Source: Sphaerolaimus hirsutus (taxonomy: Eukaryota > Nematoda > Chromadorea > Monhysterida > Sphaerolaimidae). Taken from it: 64,000 nucleotides of DNA. The position numbers and the translations under genes were made by a program. This document shows positions 9,833 through 21,049 of this stretch, one piece after another. The DNA lies in NCBI GenBank assembly GCA_964036195.1, contig OZ038453.1:12313206-12377205 (forward strand). Reading direction: 5' to 3'. The notes beneath the pieces were generated by a model. The model was not told the DNA's origin, searched no databases, and saw only the letters and a list, made by a program, of their open reading frames with translations. The stretch's first letter is position 1. The number at the start of each line of letters is the position of its first letter.

Positions 9833-10221
9833 TCTAGGGTTCAAACAGGATTGACTTTTCGGGATTGCGATCGGGATTCACTTTTTGAGATTTCGAGACC
9901 AGGATCGGGATTGGCCAGGATTGGGGTCACGGGATCGGGATCAGGATTAAGGTCTAGGGATGGAGATTTTGGGCAATGTTCCAGCATTCACAGTTGTTCA
10001 TAAAGGTCCCAAAACACTGTTGAATGCCAGAAAAGTGGCATAAAATGGACAATGAAATTGCATTCACATTTTTATGTTGAAAAATGTCATTTTTTATAAT
10101 TTCCACTGATTTTTCCAGGATCGGGATCCCTGACTTGGGAGTTTCTCGGGATCGGGATCAGGACTGCTAAATCCCAGAATTTCACGGGATCCAGGATTGG
10201 GATACCGTTTGAACCCTATCT
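9833..10221. mobile_element. GGGATC-word MITE, copy 1
   Basis: The ends are TAGGGTTCAAAC and GTTTGAACCCTA, and the interior is repeated GGGATCGGGATT words on the + strand. It shares an internal core (CAGTTGTTCATAAAGGTC and GCCAGAAAAGTGGCATAAAA) with the copy at 38294. It interrupts a decayed ATCTATC-word element whose flanks continue on both sides. The target duplication is not clean. Confidence 0.75.
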
Positions 10222-11440
10222 GAAGCGATTGTTTTGCGATTTTGAAATCATCAAGTTTTCTACCTTTTCTCCCTTTTTCACCTTCAAGATCACTAGTGTT
10301 TGACCTTTTCATTTTTATGGACAGAAAAATCCAAGCCTGCGATGTGATTTTTCAGAGGACGGTTTACAATAAATGTAGTTTTCCAAGTAAGAAAGTTGAT
10401 TAATTTTTCACTGTACAATTGTATGTGATAAAACAGTCCGACGCAGCGTGGAAGTTCCCTTAAAACGTGCCAGAAACATTTTTGGCACAAATCCAAAAAG
10501 ACATATGCAGAGTTTTCTCCTGATTGAAAAGTCGGTCTGAAAAAAGTAATCCCAAAACCGAATGGAATCAGTCCGTTCAAATTCTAAATTATAACATAAT
10601 TAATTGTATATCGACAGAACAAAATTGTATAGTGACAAGTGCATTGACTTTGAAATGTGTGATGATTTCGTCATTCTCATTGCGCGTTTTACGTTTTTAC
10701 AAAATTAAACCCTCCATTTTGTTCTGCCAACGTTCCAAAATAATTGTATAATTGTATACTGAAACTTTGATCAACATTATAACAACCGAATTCGCGTTTG
10801 CATAGCGCATTTTATTTTACCTATTTTTTTATTTTTGGCCGAATTCCAAAAATGACATCATGCATGGGTTACGGTCAGCAGAATTGTATGGCATAAAGTA
10901 ACCTGAGTTTAGCTGTGTATCGGGCACATGTGCGACGTGCTCAGCACAGATTTTGCGTGACATCACTAACAATGGCAAACCCTCCAGGAAAAAGTATTTA
11001 AAATTTTAAGTATTTTTTCTAAAATGACTTCGAATTTTCGAATTTTTCCCCTAAACAGTTTATGAATTTTTGAATTTACTTTTCAAATTTACGAATTTTT
11101 GGGTAGTTTTCAAAAAAAAAATTTGGGAGCAATTTGCTGTTGATCAAACCCCTGAGATGTTTAAAATCTAGAACACCATTACCTATCTAGAGTCAACTTA
11201 TCCCCTTTGGATAACACCTTTCATTTAACATAGCATTTGGGGCGTCCACTTCTTTGGAGCGAGATCTCCAAATTTCGAAAATTCGGTTGAGCATGGAAAC
11301 AATATCTAGAACTTGTTCGGCACAATTTTCACTCTTTTTTATTTTTGCAACATCATTTGTCCCTTTTTTAAGTATAACATAATGAATTTTTTTTGACAGA
11401 TAGGAACAAAATCAAAAATCCCCAGAAAGAAGTTGATAAC
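10222..11440. other. AT-rich sequence without recognised features
   Basis: The first 80 bases are the interrupted remainder of an ATCTATC-word element. The rest is AT-rich with short frames lacking coding character. I see no gene, RNA or clear repeat. Confidence 0.4.
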
Positions 11441-11912
11441 TACCGTATTACCTCCAATATAAGGCATCCCTCTAATATAAGGTACCCTCTAATATAAGGT
11501 ATAACTTTTGGCTATTTTGAATGCGATTAAATGAATATAAGGTAGCCTCCAATATAAGGCATACCTCTAATATAAGGCGCAGCTGGCTGCATGCCAAAAC
11601 GCGCAAAATCATAAAACCGGTCGCCAAACTGGGCGGAAAATGATGAAAATGGTGCCGAAGGACGCTGCGATAACACTTTGTTGTCTTCTGCCATTTTGTA
11701 GTGATACTGTATCACCTATTTCGTACATTCCTATTTGAAAAAATCAATTGTATTGTTGTTCACTGTTGGAAAAAAATGTCTTTAAAATCTGGTGAAAATA
11801 ATTGAAGGCACCCTCTAATATAAGGTACCCTCTAATATAAGGCATAACTTTTGGCTCGAAAAATCTGACGAAAACAATATAAGGTATACCTTGTATTAGA
11901 GGTAATACAGTA
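11441..11912. mobile_element. TAATATAAGG-word inverted-repeat element
   Basis: It starts TACCGTATTACCTCCAATA and ends in a matching inverted GAGGTAATACAGTA. The word CTAATATAAGGTACC or its complement is repeated near both ends. It belongs to the set of elements in this window that share TACCGTATT outer ends but differ in their internal words. Confidence 0.7.
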
Positions 11913-11923
11913 CATGCTGTACC

Positions 11924-13936
11924 CAACGATGGAAAGAACACAGAAATTGAACACAGAAACTCATTGAGTTTCTGTGTTTTTGTTTTACACAGAAACACGG
12001 AAACTCACAAAATTTTGAAAAACTGAAAACTCAAATGAGTTTTTTTTTGGAGAACACAGAAACACAGAAACACAGAAAAGTTTTTTGAGTTTTTTAAAGT
12101 TTTTTCAGCGAAGTGGTTGAATTCACATGAATTCAGCTAAACTAATTCAACAAGATAAGATATGCATGTATAGTTAGTATATGTAAATAATATGTACATA
12201 AATGTATTCATATTTTATTATGGAACAAAGAAGAAATTAAAGATGGCATGCACAATTGCACATATCCTGGTGGAATTGACAATTTAAGTTTCAACATGTT
12301 TCAGTATACCAAATTTGTTCCCGATGCTCCTTGAATTAACCCCCCTAAAAATGGAATGGCAAAATAATAAGCCCCCTCCAAATACCCCCCTCTGGGATGA
12401 TGTACATGTATTATCCAATGTATATGATGTATTTATTACTGCTAATTTGTATCTCAGCTACGCATAGACTGTACTAGATTGTGCAGCATCTACACATTTA
12501 TTTCAAATATATCCTGTTTGTACATTTATAACCTGTTTTGGGTATGTAAATGCCTACTATTTACCATGATTCTTATGAAATTTTCTGACAAAATAATAAC
12601 CCCCCTCGAACGAGCCCCCCTGTCAAAATTTGCTGGTGAAATCATAAACCCCCATTTTAAGGTAATACAGCAGAGTTGCGAAAGTGTATTTACACTTACC
12701 CGAAATACCCGGGTAAATGGGTATTTATATTTACACTTACACTTACACTTTCATAAAATACCCATACACTTTTTTTACACTTTCCTGAGCAAAATACCCG
12801 GGTACAGAAAGTGTATTTTTGTCTTTCAAATGGCCCTGTTTTATGCTTTTGAGAAAGCATAAAATAGGGTCATGTACAAAAAATAACTGCACAGTGCACA
12901 CATGCAGTTATGCATTGAATGTAGAAAATGTGGCAAATGTACAAACTAGCCTTTGATCTCCAACCTTTGATCATTACTCATGGTATTCTACAGTTTCATC
13001 ATACTTTTGTAAAAAGGACAAGATCAATGGAAATTTACCAGCTAGACACAAAGTCAACTGGCTTTTGCATTGACATTTGCTGCATGTCCAATCTTGCATT
13101 TAAGCAGTGTGTATCGCATTGCTTAATCAGTCAATATCAACACTGAAAAAGTGCCATTATTAGTGAACTTCATACCACTACAGTATTCGCTACAGTCTGA
13201 AATGTTTCATAAAAGGCAGTAAAATGTGAAATGATGCATAAAAATGACAAATATATTGATCTAAAGGTGAAAACAGTGGTGTATTCTAATGCTCAACAGG
13301 AGACCTCTTTCCATAAAATTTTTTTACACTTACACTTTTTTTACACCTTACTAGGTATTTTCAAAATACCTTACACTTTTGGTATCCATACTCAAAATTT
13401 GGAAAGTGTATTTACACTTACACTTACACTTTCCAAAAATACCGGTATTTTAACAACTATGTAATACAGTAGTTGTAGTTAAAATCAATTCTGTAGCCTT
13501 CTTTACAGTGCACATCCATTGAAGAATTTTGGAGTACTGCGTAAATTGTCATTTCTGGGCATTTTGTTGATGCTGGTGTTGTGCTGTGGATGTCCTCATT
13601 GTGAACATTTTTATGGACTTTTTCGACACTTGAATGAATACACAGATGTTATGTGGTGCTAAAACACGTGCAAAACCAATATTTTATAAGAAAACCACTG
13701 TTTCCACATCGAAATGACATAAATCATAATTTTTTGGAAAAACTCGAGTTTTTTGGGGAAAAACTCAAGTTTTTTAGTAAAAAACTCAAAAAACTCGAGT
13801 TTCTACAAAAAACACAGAAATAAAAACAGAGTTACTCAAGTTTTTTCCGAGAAAAAAACTCAAAACACAGGTATTCATTTTTGAAAAACTCAAAACACAG
13901 AAAGTGTTTTTTTTTAGGAGAACTTACCCATCGTTG
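11924..13936. mobile_element. hAT-like ACACAGAAAC-word element with nested insertions, copy 1
   Basis: The ends CAACGATGG and CCATCGTTG are flanked by a perfect 8-bp duplication GCTGTACC (11916-11923 and 13937-13944). Outer parts carry ACACAGAAACTC and AAAAACTCAAG words. The middle holds a decayed CCCCCTCGAA-word piece (about 12330-12660) and a TTACACTTACACTT-word piece (about 12670-13460), probably later insertions. No gene seen. Confidence 0.85.
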
Positions 13937-13944
13937 GCTGTACC

Positions 13945-15135
13945 GGGGAAATACCTATTCACCAAAACCGCGTATTGCACATACGTAATTAGCTGCCCAT
14001 AAGTGCTGCGCTTTCCACAAATCAATTAATTGCACATGGGAACATAATATTGCCCATGGTGGGCAAAGATTCAATGCCAAAATGGGTATCGATTCACCAT
14101 AACACAAAGTATGCACAGCCCTCATGTGCAATCGTCCGCGAGCATGTGCAATACTTGGCGCCCGCGTGAAGGGTCCAAATTGTGGATTATCGATGCAGCA
14201 GTCCTTCATTGCATAATAGTAAATATGAACTCCATAGATTATCCACATATTTACGTCTGTTTGCACTATCTGTCACTATTGTATTTTTTATATCTATTGT
14301 ATTTTGTATATATCACTATTGTATTTTTTGCAAATCGAAATTTCAATTTGCATGTGTAAATACATATTCGATTTGCATGAGTAAATATGTACATATTCTT
14401 TTGCAAATGGGAATTTCGATTTTCTTTTGCAAATCGTAATTTCGATTTGCATGTGAAATGCATATTTCTTGCAAATCGAAATTTCTATTTGCATGTGTAA
14501 ATACATATTTTTTTGCAAATCATAATTTCGATTTTCTTTTGCAGATTGAAATTTCAATTTGCATGTGTATATAGGTACATATTCTTTTGCAAATGGAGCC
14601 AAATGTACCCGCGCAACCCGATGGCAGCAACACGCAGCAGCAGGAGGGAAGCACCGTTGGCGAGCTTATGTCAATGTCGCTTGGCTTAGATTAGAGCATT
14701 TGTACATTTGCAAATATTATTCATTTTCATGATTTATACTATTTATGGATTAGCTACATTCATTGATGTGCCTACGCTCATTTACCTCATTATTGACACC
14801 TATTTACATATTTACAGCACATTAATGAAATGAATAAACTTGCACATATATTTGCACCTTAATACTGCATATTTAACCAAAATACTAACTCATTCAAGTA
14901 ACTAATACCTTTGATTTTGCCGCTGTATACTTTGCATTATGGGGAATTAACCTGTGGCATGTGCAATTTGCGGCACTTGAGACTCGCCATATATGTGCAA
15001 TGTGTGTTCGGCCATGTGCAATTGTCGGCACTCATGTGCAATACAAGCTTTGTGCAACACGGCAGAAAAATTATGCAACTAATTCCCATGTGCAACACGC
15101 CGTATGTGCAATGCGTAGGCTCTCGCTGTACCCAG
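13945..15135. mobile_element. Region of TTGCACAT/ATGTGCAA words
   Basis: TTGCACAT words on the left (13975-14180) and ATGTGCAA words on the right (14955-15115) face each other in inverted orientation. Between them are a tandem array of TTTGCAAATCGAAATTTC units (about 14325-14590) and one coding-like 33-codon stretch. The exact ends of the element are unclear. Confidence 0.5.
14593..14694 (+). CDS. Possible terminal exon or small ORF, 33 codons
   Basis: ATG at 14593 and TAG at 14692-14694. Composition differs sharply from the AT-rich surroundings: G/C-rich codons, a Gln run, and an acidic-hydrophobic end reading GELMSMSLGLD. The frame is open upstream, so it may be the last exon of a + strand gene or the tail of a lost transposase carried by the surrounding element. 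I do not recognise the family. Confidence 0.25.
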   Translation: MEPNVPAQPDGSNTQQQEGSTVGELMSMSLGLD

Positions 15136-15198
15136 CAAAAAGTCAAGTAGGACACATTTTTTGAAAATATATTTACAACATAAAGTACCTAGATGAAC

Positions 15199-15305
15199 TA
15201 CCGTATTTCCTCGAAATACCCCCGGGGGGTTTATTGTTTCAGAGTGAGAATTTTGAGGGGGGGGGTTAAACGAGGGGGGGGGGGGTATTTCGAGGAAATA
15301 CGGTA
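15199..15305. mobile_element. CTCGAAATACCCCC palindromic MITE
   Basis: Perfectly ended by TACCGTATTTCCTCGAAATA and its reverse complement, about 105 bp, with C/G-runs inside. One of the most abundant small elements in the window. Confidence 0.85.
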
Positions 15306-15399
15306 TATAAAGTAAATACTTCATGTTAAAATAGGTAACATTATACACTTTGGACATGTCAAAACTGCTATTTTTACCACATCTTGGAACCTTTTCTGG

Positions 15400-15595
15400 C
15401 TCTATCGAAAACAATGGCGCCGGGCGCCAAAATGGCGCTAAGCGCCTAGGGCGCCATGGCGCCATTTGAAATACTGTCGCCAGGTCCCAGATGGCGCCAG
15501 AGAAAAGGGCGTCAAGCGCCAATGGCGCCATGGCGATGGCGCCTTTCGGCGCCATTGAGGGGCGCCAGCGCCATGGCGCCATTCCATCTCTATTG
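15400..15595. repeat. GGCGCC-word element
   Basis: Dense repeats of GGCGCCA and AGCGCCA on both strands, related to copies at 16655-16920, 26850-27020, 28985-29195, 30035-30245 and 55329-55421. Several copies end in TAGTGATGTAAAA or its complement, a hAT-like terminus. Confidence 0.7.
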
Positions 15596-15726
15596 GACAT
15601 GCGCTACTTACGCGCATGCGCCACGGTTAGCTGTTGTTTCCCTCCGATGACTGGGATTGGAATTTGCAGACGAGGATTGTATGGGAAATGCTCAGGCAAA
15701 TATTTTTTCAGAATATAAAATGCAAT

Positions 15727-15926
15727 ACACCGTATTTCCTCGAAATACCCCTCTTGAAATATCGCCACCCTCGAAATACCCTCAGGTGTAAGCCAGCTTA
15801 TAAAAAATAAAACGACTCGAAATACCCTCTCCCTCGATTGAACCCGCTAAAAATTTACAATTGACACGATATACTGATAACAAAATACCTAAATACCCAT
15901 CTGTGGGTATTTTGAGGAAATACGGT
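15727..15926. mobile_element. CTCGAAATACC-word MITE
   Basis: Bounded by ACCGTATTTCCTCGAAATAC and an inverted GAGGAAATACGGT, with decayed CTCGAAATACCC words inside. Confidence 0.7.
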
Positions 15927-15986
15927 CTGTACCTGGATCAGCATGGATAAAACTAAAGGCATGAACGAGAGTGAATCAGAAAGGCG

Positions 15987-18900
15987 TCATTTGCCAGCGG
16001 CGCCGACCACAGTGTCGTAAGCGGGCGGCGGCTGGTCATCGTGGTGCCGAATTTCGCCCGGCCCGGCCACTTGGCTGTAGCTGGGCGGCGGCTGCTCGGC
16101 TGGCACGGGGCCGGGTCTGTGGCCAGCCGCGGCTGCACCGCCGCCCGCTGAGTGCACACTGAATATCGGCGGCAGGTGGCTGGTGCCAATCCCAGACCCT
16201 GTAAAATGCCCTGTAAAACTGAAAATGTCGTGCAATGTGTCAAACGGACGTTTACTAGTTTGCAGGGCATTCTACATGACTTTTGACACTTTGCATCATA
16301 TTTGTGATTTTACAGGACACTTTACAGGGTCTGGGACTGCCCCCTGGTCAGCGTGCTGCGGGTATCCTGCGCCTGAAGTGGGTTCGTTAATTGGCAGATT
16401 GGTTTGCAACTGAAATCGCTCATGGAAATGAAGCACCATCTCCATGAGTAAGTAAGCGACTCATCAATACATTTGGCTGTGACTGTGATACTATTAGAGT
16501 TCAAACGGAATTGAACTTTCAGAATCGGGATTGCTATTTTGAATTTTCCGTATCGAAATTGGGATTGGGGTCACGGGATCAATATCGTGTAGCTACGTGA
16601 CATCGCTTCATTTTTTTATCGATTAGTCCCAATACTCCCAAGGCTTTGCCCATTCTAGTGATGTAAAAGCGCCATGGCGCTGGCGCCTGGGACTAGCGCC
16701 AAAGCAAAAAGCTCCATGGCGCTTTTGCCGCTTGGCGCTTTTTTGCTGTGGCGCCATTGGCGCATAGCGCCACACCCATGCAAAGCGACATGGCGCTTTT
16801 GGCGCTTGGCGCATTTTTTGCGCGACTCCGGGAACAAAATGCATGGCGCTAACGCCAACGCAAAACGCCATTTTGCTCTGGCGCCGTTGAAGCTTGGCGC
16901 TGGATTTCGGAAAGCGCCACTAACCTTATAAATTATAGGCAGTTTAAGAATTTTTGTTGCCCGCTACTGCAAATACGGAACCTTTCCTATTGGGAAAAAA
17001 GGCACCCAAACTAGTGGTTATGATGGGATAAAATGTGGTTTTGAGGAAAAAATTGTGCCCCTACTACATTTTCCAGAAAAAAAAGTAATTTTACTCGATT
17101 TACGCTTTACTAAGAAAAAAATACTCACTTTTATGCCTTCTGGGACACATATGAGTAACTTACTCTCATTTACTTATGAGAAAAATAAAAAATTACTCTA
17201 CGCTTTCTTTGCTTTTTACTAAAATTTGTACCGAAGGTCTGAGAGCTTGTTGTCTGGGTGAAGACAATTGAGGAGTTTTTTTCCGAAACCCGTTATCTGC
17301 ACGTTTTTGGGATGTTTGAAAATCGCACTTAAAATTTTGACATTGGCCCGAGCCAGGATGGTTTGAGTGACAACGCCCCCCCCCCGAAACTTTTCGAAAA
17401 CGCAATGAATTTATCTACATGGTCCGGCTGAAAAGTCCCCGGGCAGTGCTCGCCATTCACGCAAGGGTTAAGCTACGGTCATAAAATTTTAACACGTTAA
17501 TGTATCAGGTGTTTTGAGTTTTCACCTAAAATTTCACCCCTCTAGCTCCGCCCACTGTGGAACTGTGGGGGTTACAATTTCGGTCATTTGTACATCAGTA
17601 CAAAATGACCAAAATTGTAACCCCCACAGTTCCGCAGTGGGTGGAGCTAGAGCGGTGAAATTTTCGGTGAAAAACTCAAAAAACCTCATATATTAACGTG
17701 TTAAAATTTTAAAACCGTAGCTTACCCCTAGCGCGAATGGCGAGCACTGCCCGGGGACTTTTCAGCCGGACCATGTACATTTGAAATATTTACAACCCTC
17801 TGGCTGGCAAATATGGTTAAAGTTATGGCCACTTGATTGACATCACATCAACATACGTACATGCAGATTTGTTCCTTAACGGGTTTCGAGTGCAAACTAG
17901 GGTGTCAACAAAAAATTTTTGGCGGAAAACGGAAACGGAAACGGCAAAAAATTTGAACTTGCCGGAAAATGGAAACGGAAACGGAAAAAAATTTGCACCT
18001 GCCGGAAAACGGAAAACGGAAAAATGAAAGGCCGGAAAACTAAAACGGAAACACTTGCTGAAATTATGCCGGAAACGGAAAAAATTTGCTGAAATTTTGC
18101 CAGATACAGAAAAAAATTGCAGAAATTTATACAGAAATCAAAAAATTTGCAGAAATCTTGCTAGAAATAGAAACAATTCACATAATTGAGAACCTGCATG
18201 CATGTTTACCAGTTTGGCTGAAACAGAAAACAGATAATTGAGCCAGAAAATGAAAAAAAGTTGGAAAAACAGACAGTTGAGCCGGAAAACAAAAAAAGGC
18301 ACAAAAACTGAAATTTTAGCCGGAAAACGGAAAATGAGCCGGAAAAACGGAAACGGAAACAGAAAAAAAATTTAGCAGCCAGAAAACGGAAATGGAAATG
18401 GGAAAAAATTTGCCTGCGGAAAGCGGAAACGGAAAAAACGGAAAACAGAAAGTTGACACCCTAGTGCAAACTCCATTTTTGTATGGTGATTTTGACACCT
18501 CTTAGCCAAATCCTCAATGGGTTTCAGATGCAAACTTTTTTATCTGCCGATAACGGGTTTCGGGTGCAAAAAAACGATAGTTTTTTTTGTAGATAATGGG
18601 TTTCGAGTGCAAACTCACCTATTTTGGGCTGTAGATAACGGGTTTCGGATGCAAAGTTGCATTTTTTTAAAAATCGGTATCTCTGTATCTCGGGAACGGT
18701 ATGAGATATTGAGGTAATTTTTTTATCATGAACAAAAATGAAAATAGGTATATATCAGATCCGCACTTAACTCAATTTTTTTCACTTTTGCACTTGACGG
18801 GTTACGGAACCAAACGCCTCAATTGTCAAGACCAGCCAGTGGACAGTGGCGGCAATGCGAGGAGAATTGAACCAGTTTGTTCGGTTTTGACTTCTTATTT

Positions 18901-19701
18901 TTCGGAAACAAATTTGTCAGTTTTTGGTGTTTCTTCCAGAATTACTTGATTGACCATAAATCCTGGAATAATTCCCCTTGAATAACTCCCCCCTCGAATA
19001 ATTCCCCCTGTGTTCAATGTTGCAAATGCGTCGTGTCTTAAAAAACACTTGTTTTGGCACTCATCCAACGTAATTTCTACCCTCCGTTCTATTGGAGGTG
19101 CCGTTCTATTGGTGGCTGCCGTTCTATTATTTTCGTGGGTGCAAAAACAGGGCAAAAACCTGCCGTTCTATTGGAGGTGCCGTTTGATTGGAGGTATGCT
19201 GTTCTATTAGAAGAAATACAGTAGTGGGTTCCAAAACTTACAACATGAAAAACAAAAGAAAAGGTCAGGAGAGGAACAAACAAACCGGTGGAATTCTGCT
19301 CGCATTGCCGCCACTGACCACTGGCTGGGGGCAATCCCAAGCCCTGTAAAGTGTTTAGTAAAGTGTCAAATGTAAAGTCAAATGCAAAGTAAAGCAATAA
19401 AAACAAAAACGAAAACATTTTATTACTGAACTTTGCATGACAATTGACACTTTACTTTACACTTTACAGGGCTTGGGACTGCCACCTGGTCTTCGCTCAG
19501 ACAACAAGCTCTCAGCACTTTGATGACAATTCTCATTAACGGTGGACAAATGCACAATGGTGCTAATTGCAATAAGATTATAGGTATTATTCCGTAGATT
19601 CCAAAGGCGGAAATGCAGACATAACTTAGGAATAGCCAAAGGAAACCGTAACCAATGAATAGAATTAAATATGCACAACTGTCGATGGTATCTCCTCTCA
19701 T
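15987..19701 (-). CDS. Predicted multi-span membrane protein with PPxY tail; 5' exons not found
   Basis: Model on the - strand: exon 19486-19701, exon 19286-19324, exon 16326-16372 (or 16344-16372), exon 15987-16179, stop TGA at 15987-15989. Phases agree throughout. The first exon encodes two hydrophobic segments and a Cys-rich end (CCLSEDQ). The last exon is Gly/Ala/Pro-rich with two PY motifs, PPPSY and PPPAY, of the type that binds NEDD4-family ubiquitin ligases. Membrane spans followed by PY motifs recall LAPTM4-type lysosomal proteins, but that is a weak guess. Upstream exons should lie above 19.7 kb and were not found. Two introns are palindromic elements (19325-19485 and about 16180-16343). 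The large middle intron (3.9 kb) is filled with repeats. Confidence 0.42.
16180..16343 (-). mobile_element. Palindromic introner-like element, copy 1
   Basis: Read on the - strand it starts GGGGCAGTCCCAGACCCTG and ends GGGTCTGGGATTGGCACCAG, with a near-continuous inverted repeat between. It lies exactly between two predicted exons. Removing the whole element keeps frame but uses GG rather than GT at the left end. Using the internal GTAAAG at 16325-16320 with the terminal CAG also keeps frame and adds six codons from the terminal repeat. Confidence 0.65.
16655..16920. repeat. GGCGCC-word element copy
   Basis: It opens with TAGTGATGTAAAAGCGCC and is filled with AAGCGCCA/TGGCGCTT words. It lies in the large intron of the - strand membrane-protein model. 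Confidence 0.7.
17520..17695. repeat. Inverted repeat around GTAACCCCCACAG
   Basis: Sequence at about 17425-17600 (CCGGCTGAAAAGTCCCC, TTTTGAGTTTTCACC, GTGGGGGTTACAATTT) recurs in reverse complement at about 17601-17775, giving a 350-bp near-perfect palindrome from roughly 17422 to 17775. No coding frame of note. Confidence 0.75.
17898..18463. mobile_element. hAT-like GGAAAC-word MITE, copy 1
   Basis: The termini TAGGGTGTCAAC and GTTGACACCCTA are flanked by a perfect 8-bp duplication GTGCAAAC (17890-17897 and 18464-18471). The interior is dozens of GGAAAACGGAAACGG words all on one strand, although the ends are inverted. It inserted into a row of AACGGGTTTCGRGTGCAAA words that continues to about 18660. 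Confidence 0.92.
18826..18882 (+). pseudogene. Intron-lacking copy of an exon junction
   Basis: This + strand stretch matches the - strand membrane-protein model across the junction of its first two modelled exons (19486 and 19324). It reads AAGACCAG directly followed by CCAGTGGACAGTGGCGGC, while the gene has the 161-bp palindromic element between these two blocks. It lies in inverted orientation inside the gene's own large intron. It is either a processed fragment or a paralogue that never received the element. About 80-85% alike by eye over 50 bases. Confidence 0.6.
19325..19485 (-). mobile_element. Palindromic introner-like element with GT-AG ends, copy 2
   Basis: On the - strand it reads CAG|GTGGCAGTCCCAAGCCCTG ... 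GGGATTGCCCCCAG|CCAG. The arms pair over most of the length, and the inner GTAAAG/CTTTACAG pair offers a second donor-acceptor set. Its removal joins two open frames in phase and recreates the sequence seen uninterrupted at 18828-18840. CCAG occurs on both sides, so a 4-bp target duplication is possible. Confidence 0.72.
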
Positions 19702-19847
19702 TCTCGTGTTTTTTTGCTGTTGGTTGGAATAAATGTGCTCGTATTTATATATTTATGTGATGATAAAAATTGGTGCTGCAAACATAAATATGGTGAAAAT
19801 TCATGCGAGAAACTGATAAATATATAAATATAGATACCGTATTCCCT

Positions 19848-19945
19848 CGAATTATTCCCCCCCTGAATACCCCCTCGAATTAACCCCCCTCAAAATGGGC
19901 TGAGGAAATGATAAGCACCCCTCCCCCCTTGAAATACCCCCCGGA
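19848..19945. repeat. CTCGAATTAACCCCCC-word fragment
   Basis: TACCGTATTCCCTCGAATTA followed by CCCCTCGAA words, interrupted by the element that starts at 19958. Its continuation resumes near 20983. Confidence 0.65.
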
Positions 19946-19957
19946 ATGATGTACATC

Positions 19958-20982
19958 CAACGATGGAAAAAAACAGAAATTGAACACAGAAACTCATTGA
20001 GTTTCTGTGTTTTTGTTTTACACAGAAACACGGAAACTCATAAATTTTGAAAAAACTCAAAACTCAAATGAGTTTTTTTTGGAGAACACAGAAACATGGA
20101 AACACAGAAAAGTTTTTTGAGTTTTTGTTTTTTTCAGCGAAGTGGTTGAATGCACATTAATTCAGTTAAACTAAACAAGATAAGATAAGCATCTATAGTA
20201 TATAAATAAATATGTACATAATTATGGAATGGTGAAATGATAAGCCCCGCCCCCCTCGAAATACCCCCGTCCGGGATGATGTACATCATGTATTCAATGT
20301 ACATGATGTATTTATTACTGCTAATTTGCATTGCAGCTACACATAGACTGTACTAGATTGTGTAGCTATCTACATGTTTATTTCAAATATATCCTGTTTG
20401 TACGCATTTATAACCTGTTTTGGGTATGTAAATGCCTACTATTTTCTATGATCCTTACAAAACTTTCTGACGAAATAATAATGCCCATGGGGGTATTTCG
20501 AGGTAATATGGTAGTTGTAGTTCAAATCAATTCAGTAGTCTTCCATACAGTGCACATCCATTGAAGAATTTTGGAGTACTGTGTAAATTGTCGTTCCTGG
20601 GCATTTTGTTGCTGGTGTTGTGATGTTGATGTCCTCATTGTGGACATTTTTATGGACTTTTTTGACACTTGAATGAATACACAAATGTTATGTAAGGTTA
20701 AAAGATGTGCGAAACCAATTTTTTTTAAGAAAACCACCGTTTCTAGATCGAAATGCTGTAAATCAAAACAAAATTTAGGAGAAAACTCGAATTTTTTGGA
20801 AAAAAAACTCAAGTTTTTTTAGGAAAAACTCAAAAAACTCGGAGTTTTTACAAAAAAACACAGAAATAAAAACAGAGTTACTCAAGTTTTTTTTCAAGAA
20901 AAAAACTCAAAACACAGGTATTCATTTTTGAAAAACTCAAAACACAGAAAGTGTTTTTTTTTGGAGAACTTACCCATCGTTG
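19958..20982. mobile_element. hAT-like ACACAGAAAC-word element, copy 2
   Basis: CAACGATGG and CCATCGTTG ends with a perfect 8-bp duplication TGTACATC (19950-19957 and 20983-20990). Same word content as 11924-13936, with an embedded CCCCTCGAAATAC piece at about 20230-20515. It interrupts a CTCGAA-word element. Confidence 0.9.
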
Positions 20983-21049
20983 TGTACATCATGTGTGCAA
21001 TGTACATGCTGCATTTATTATTGCAAATTTGCATTAACTACACAGACTA

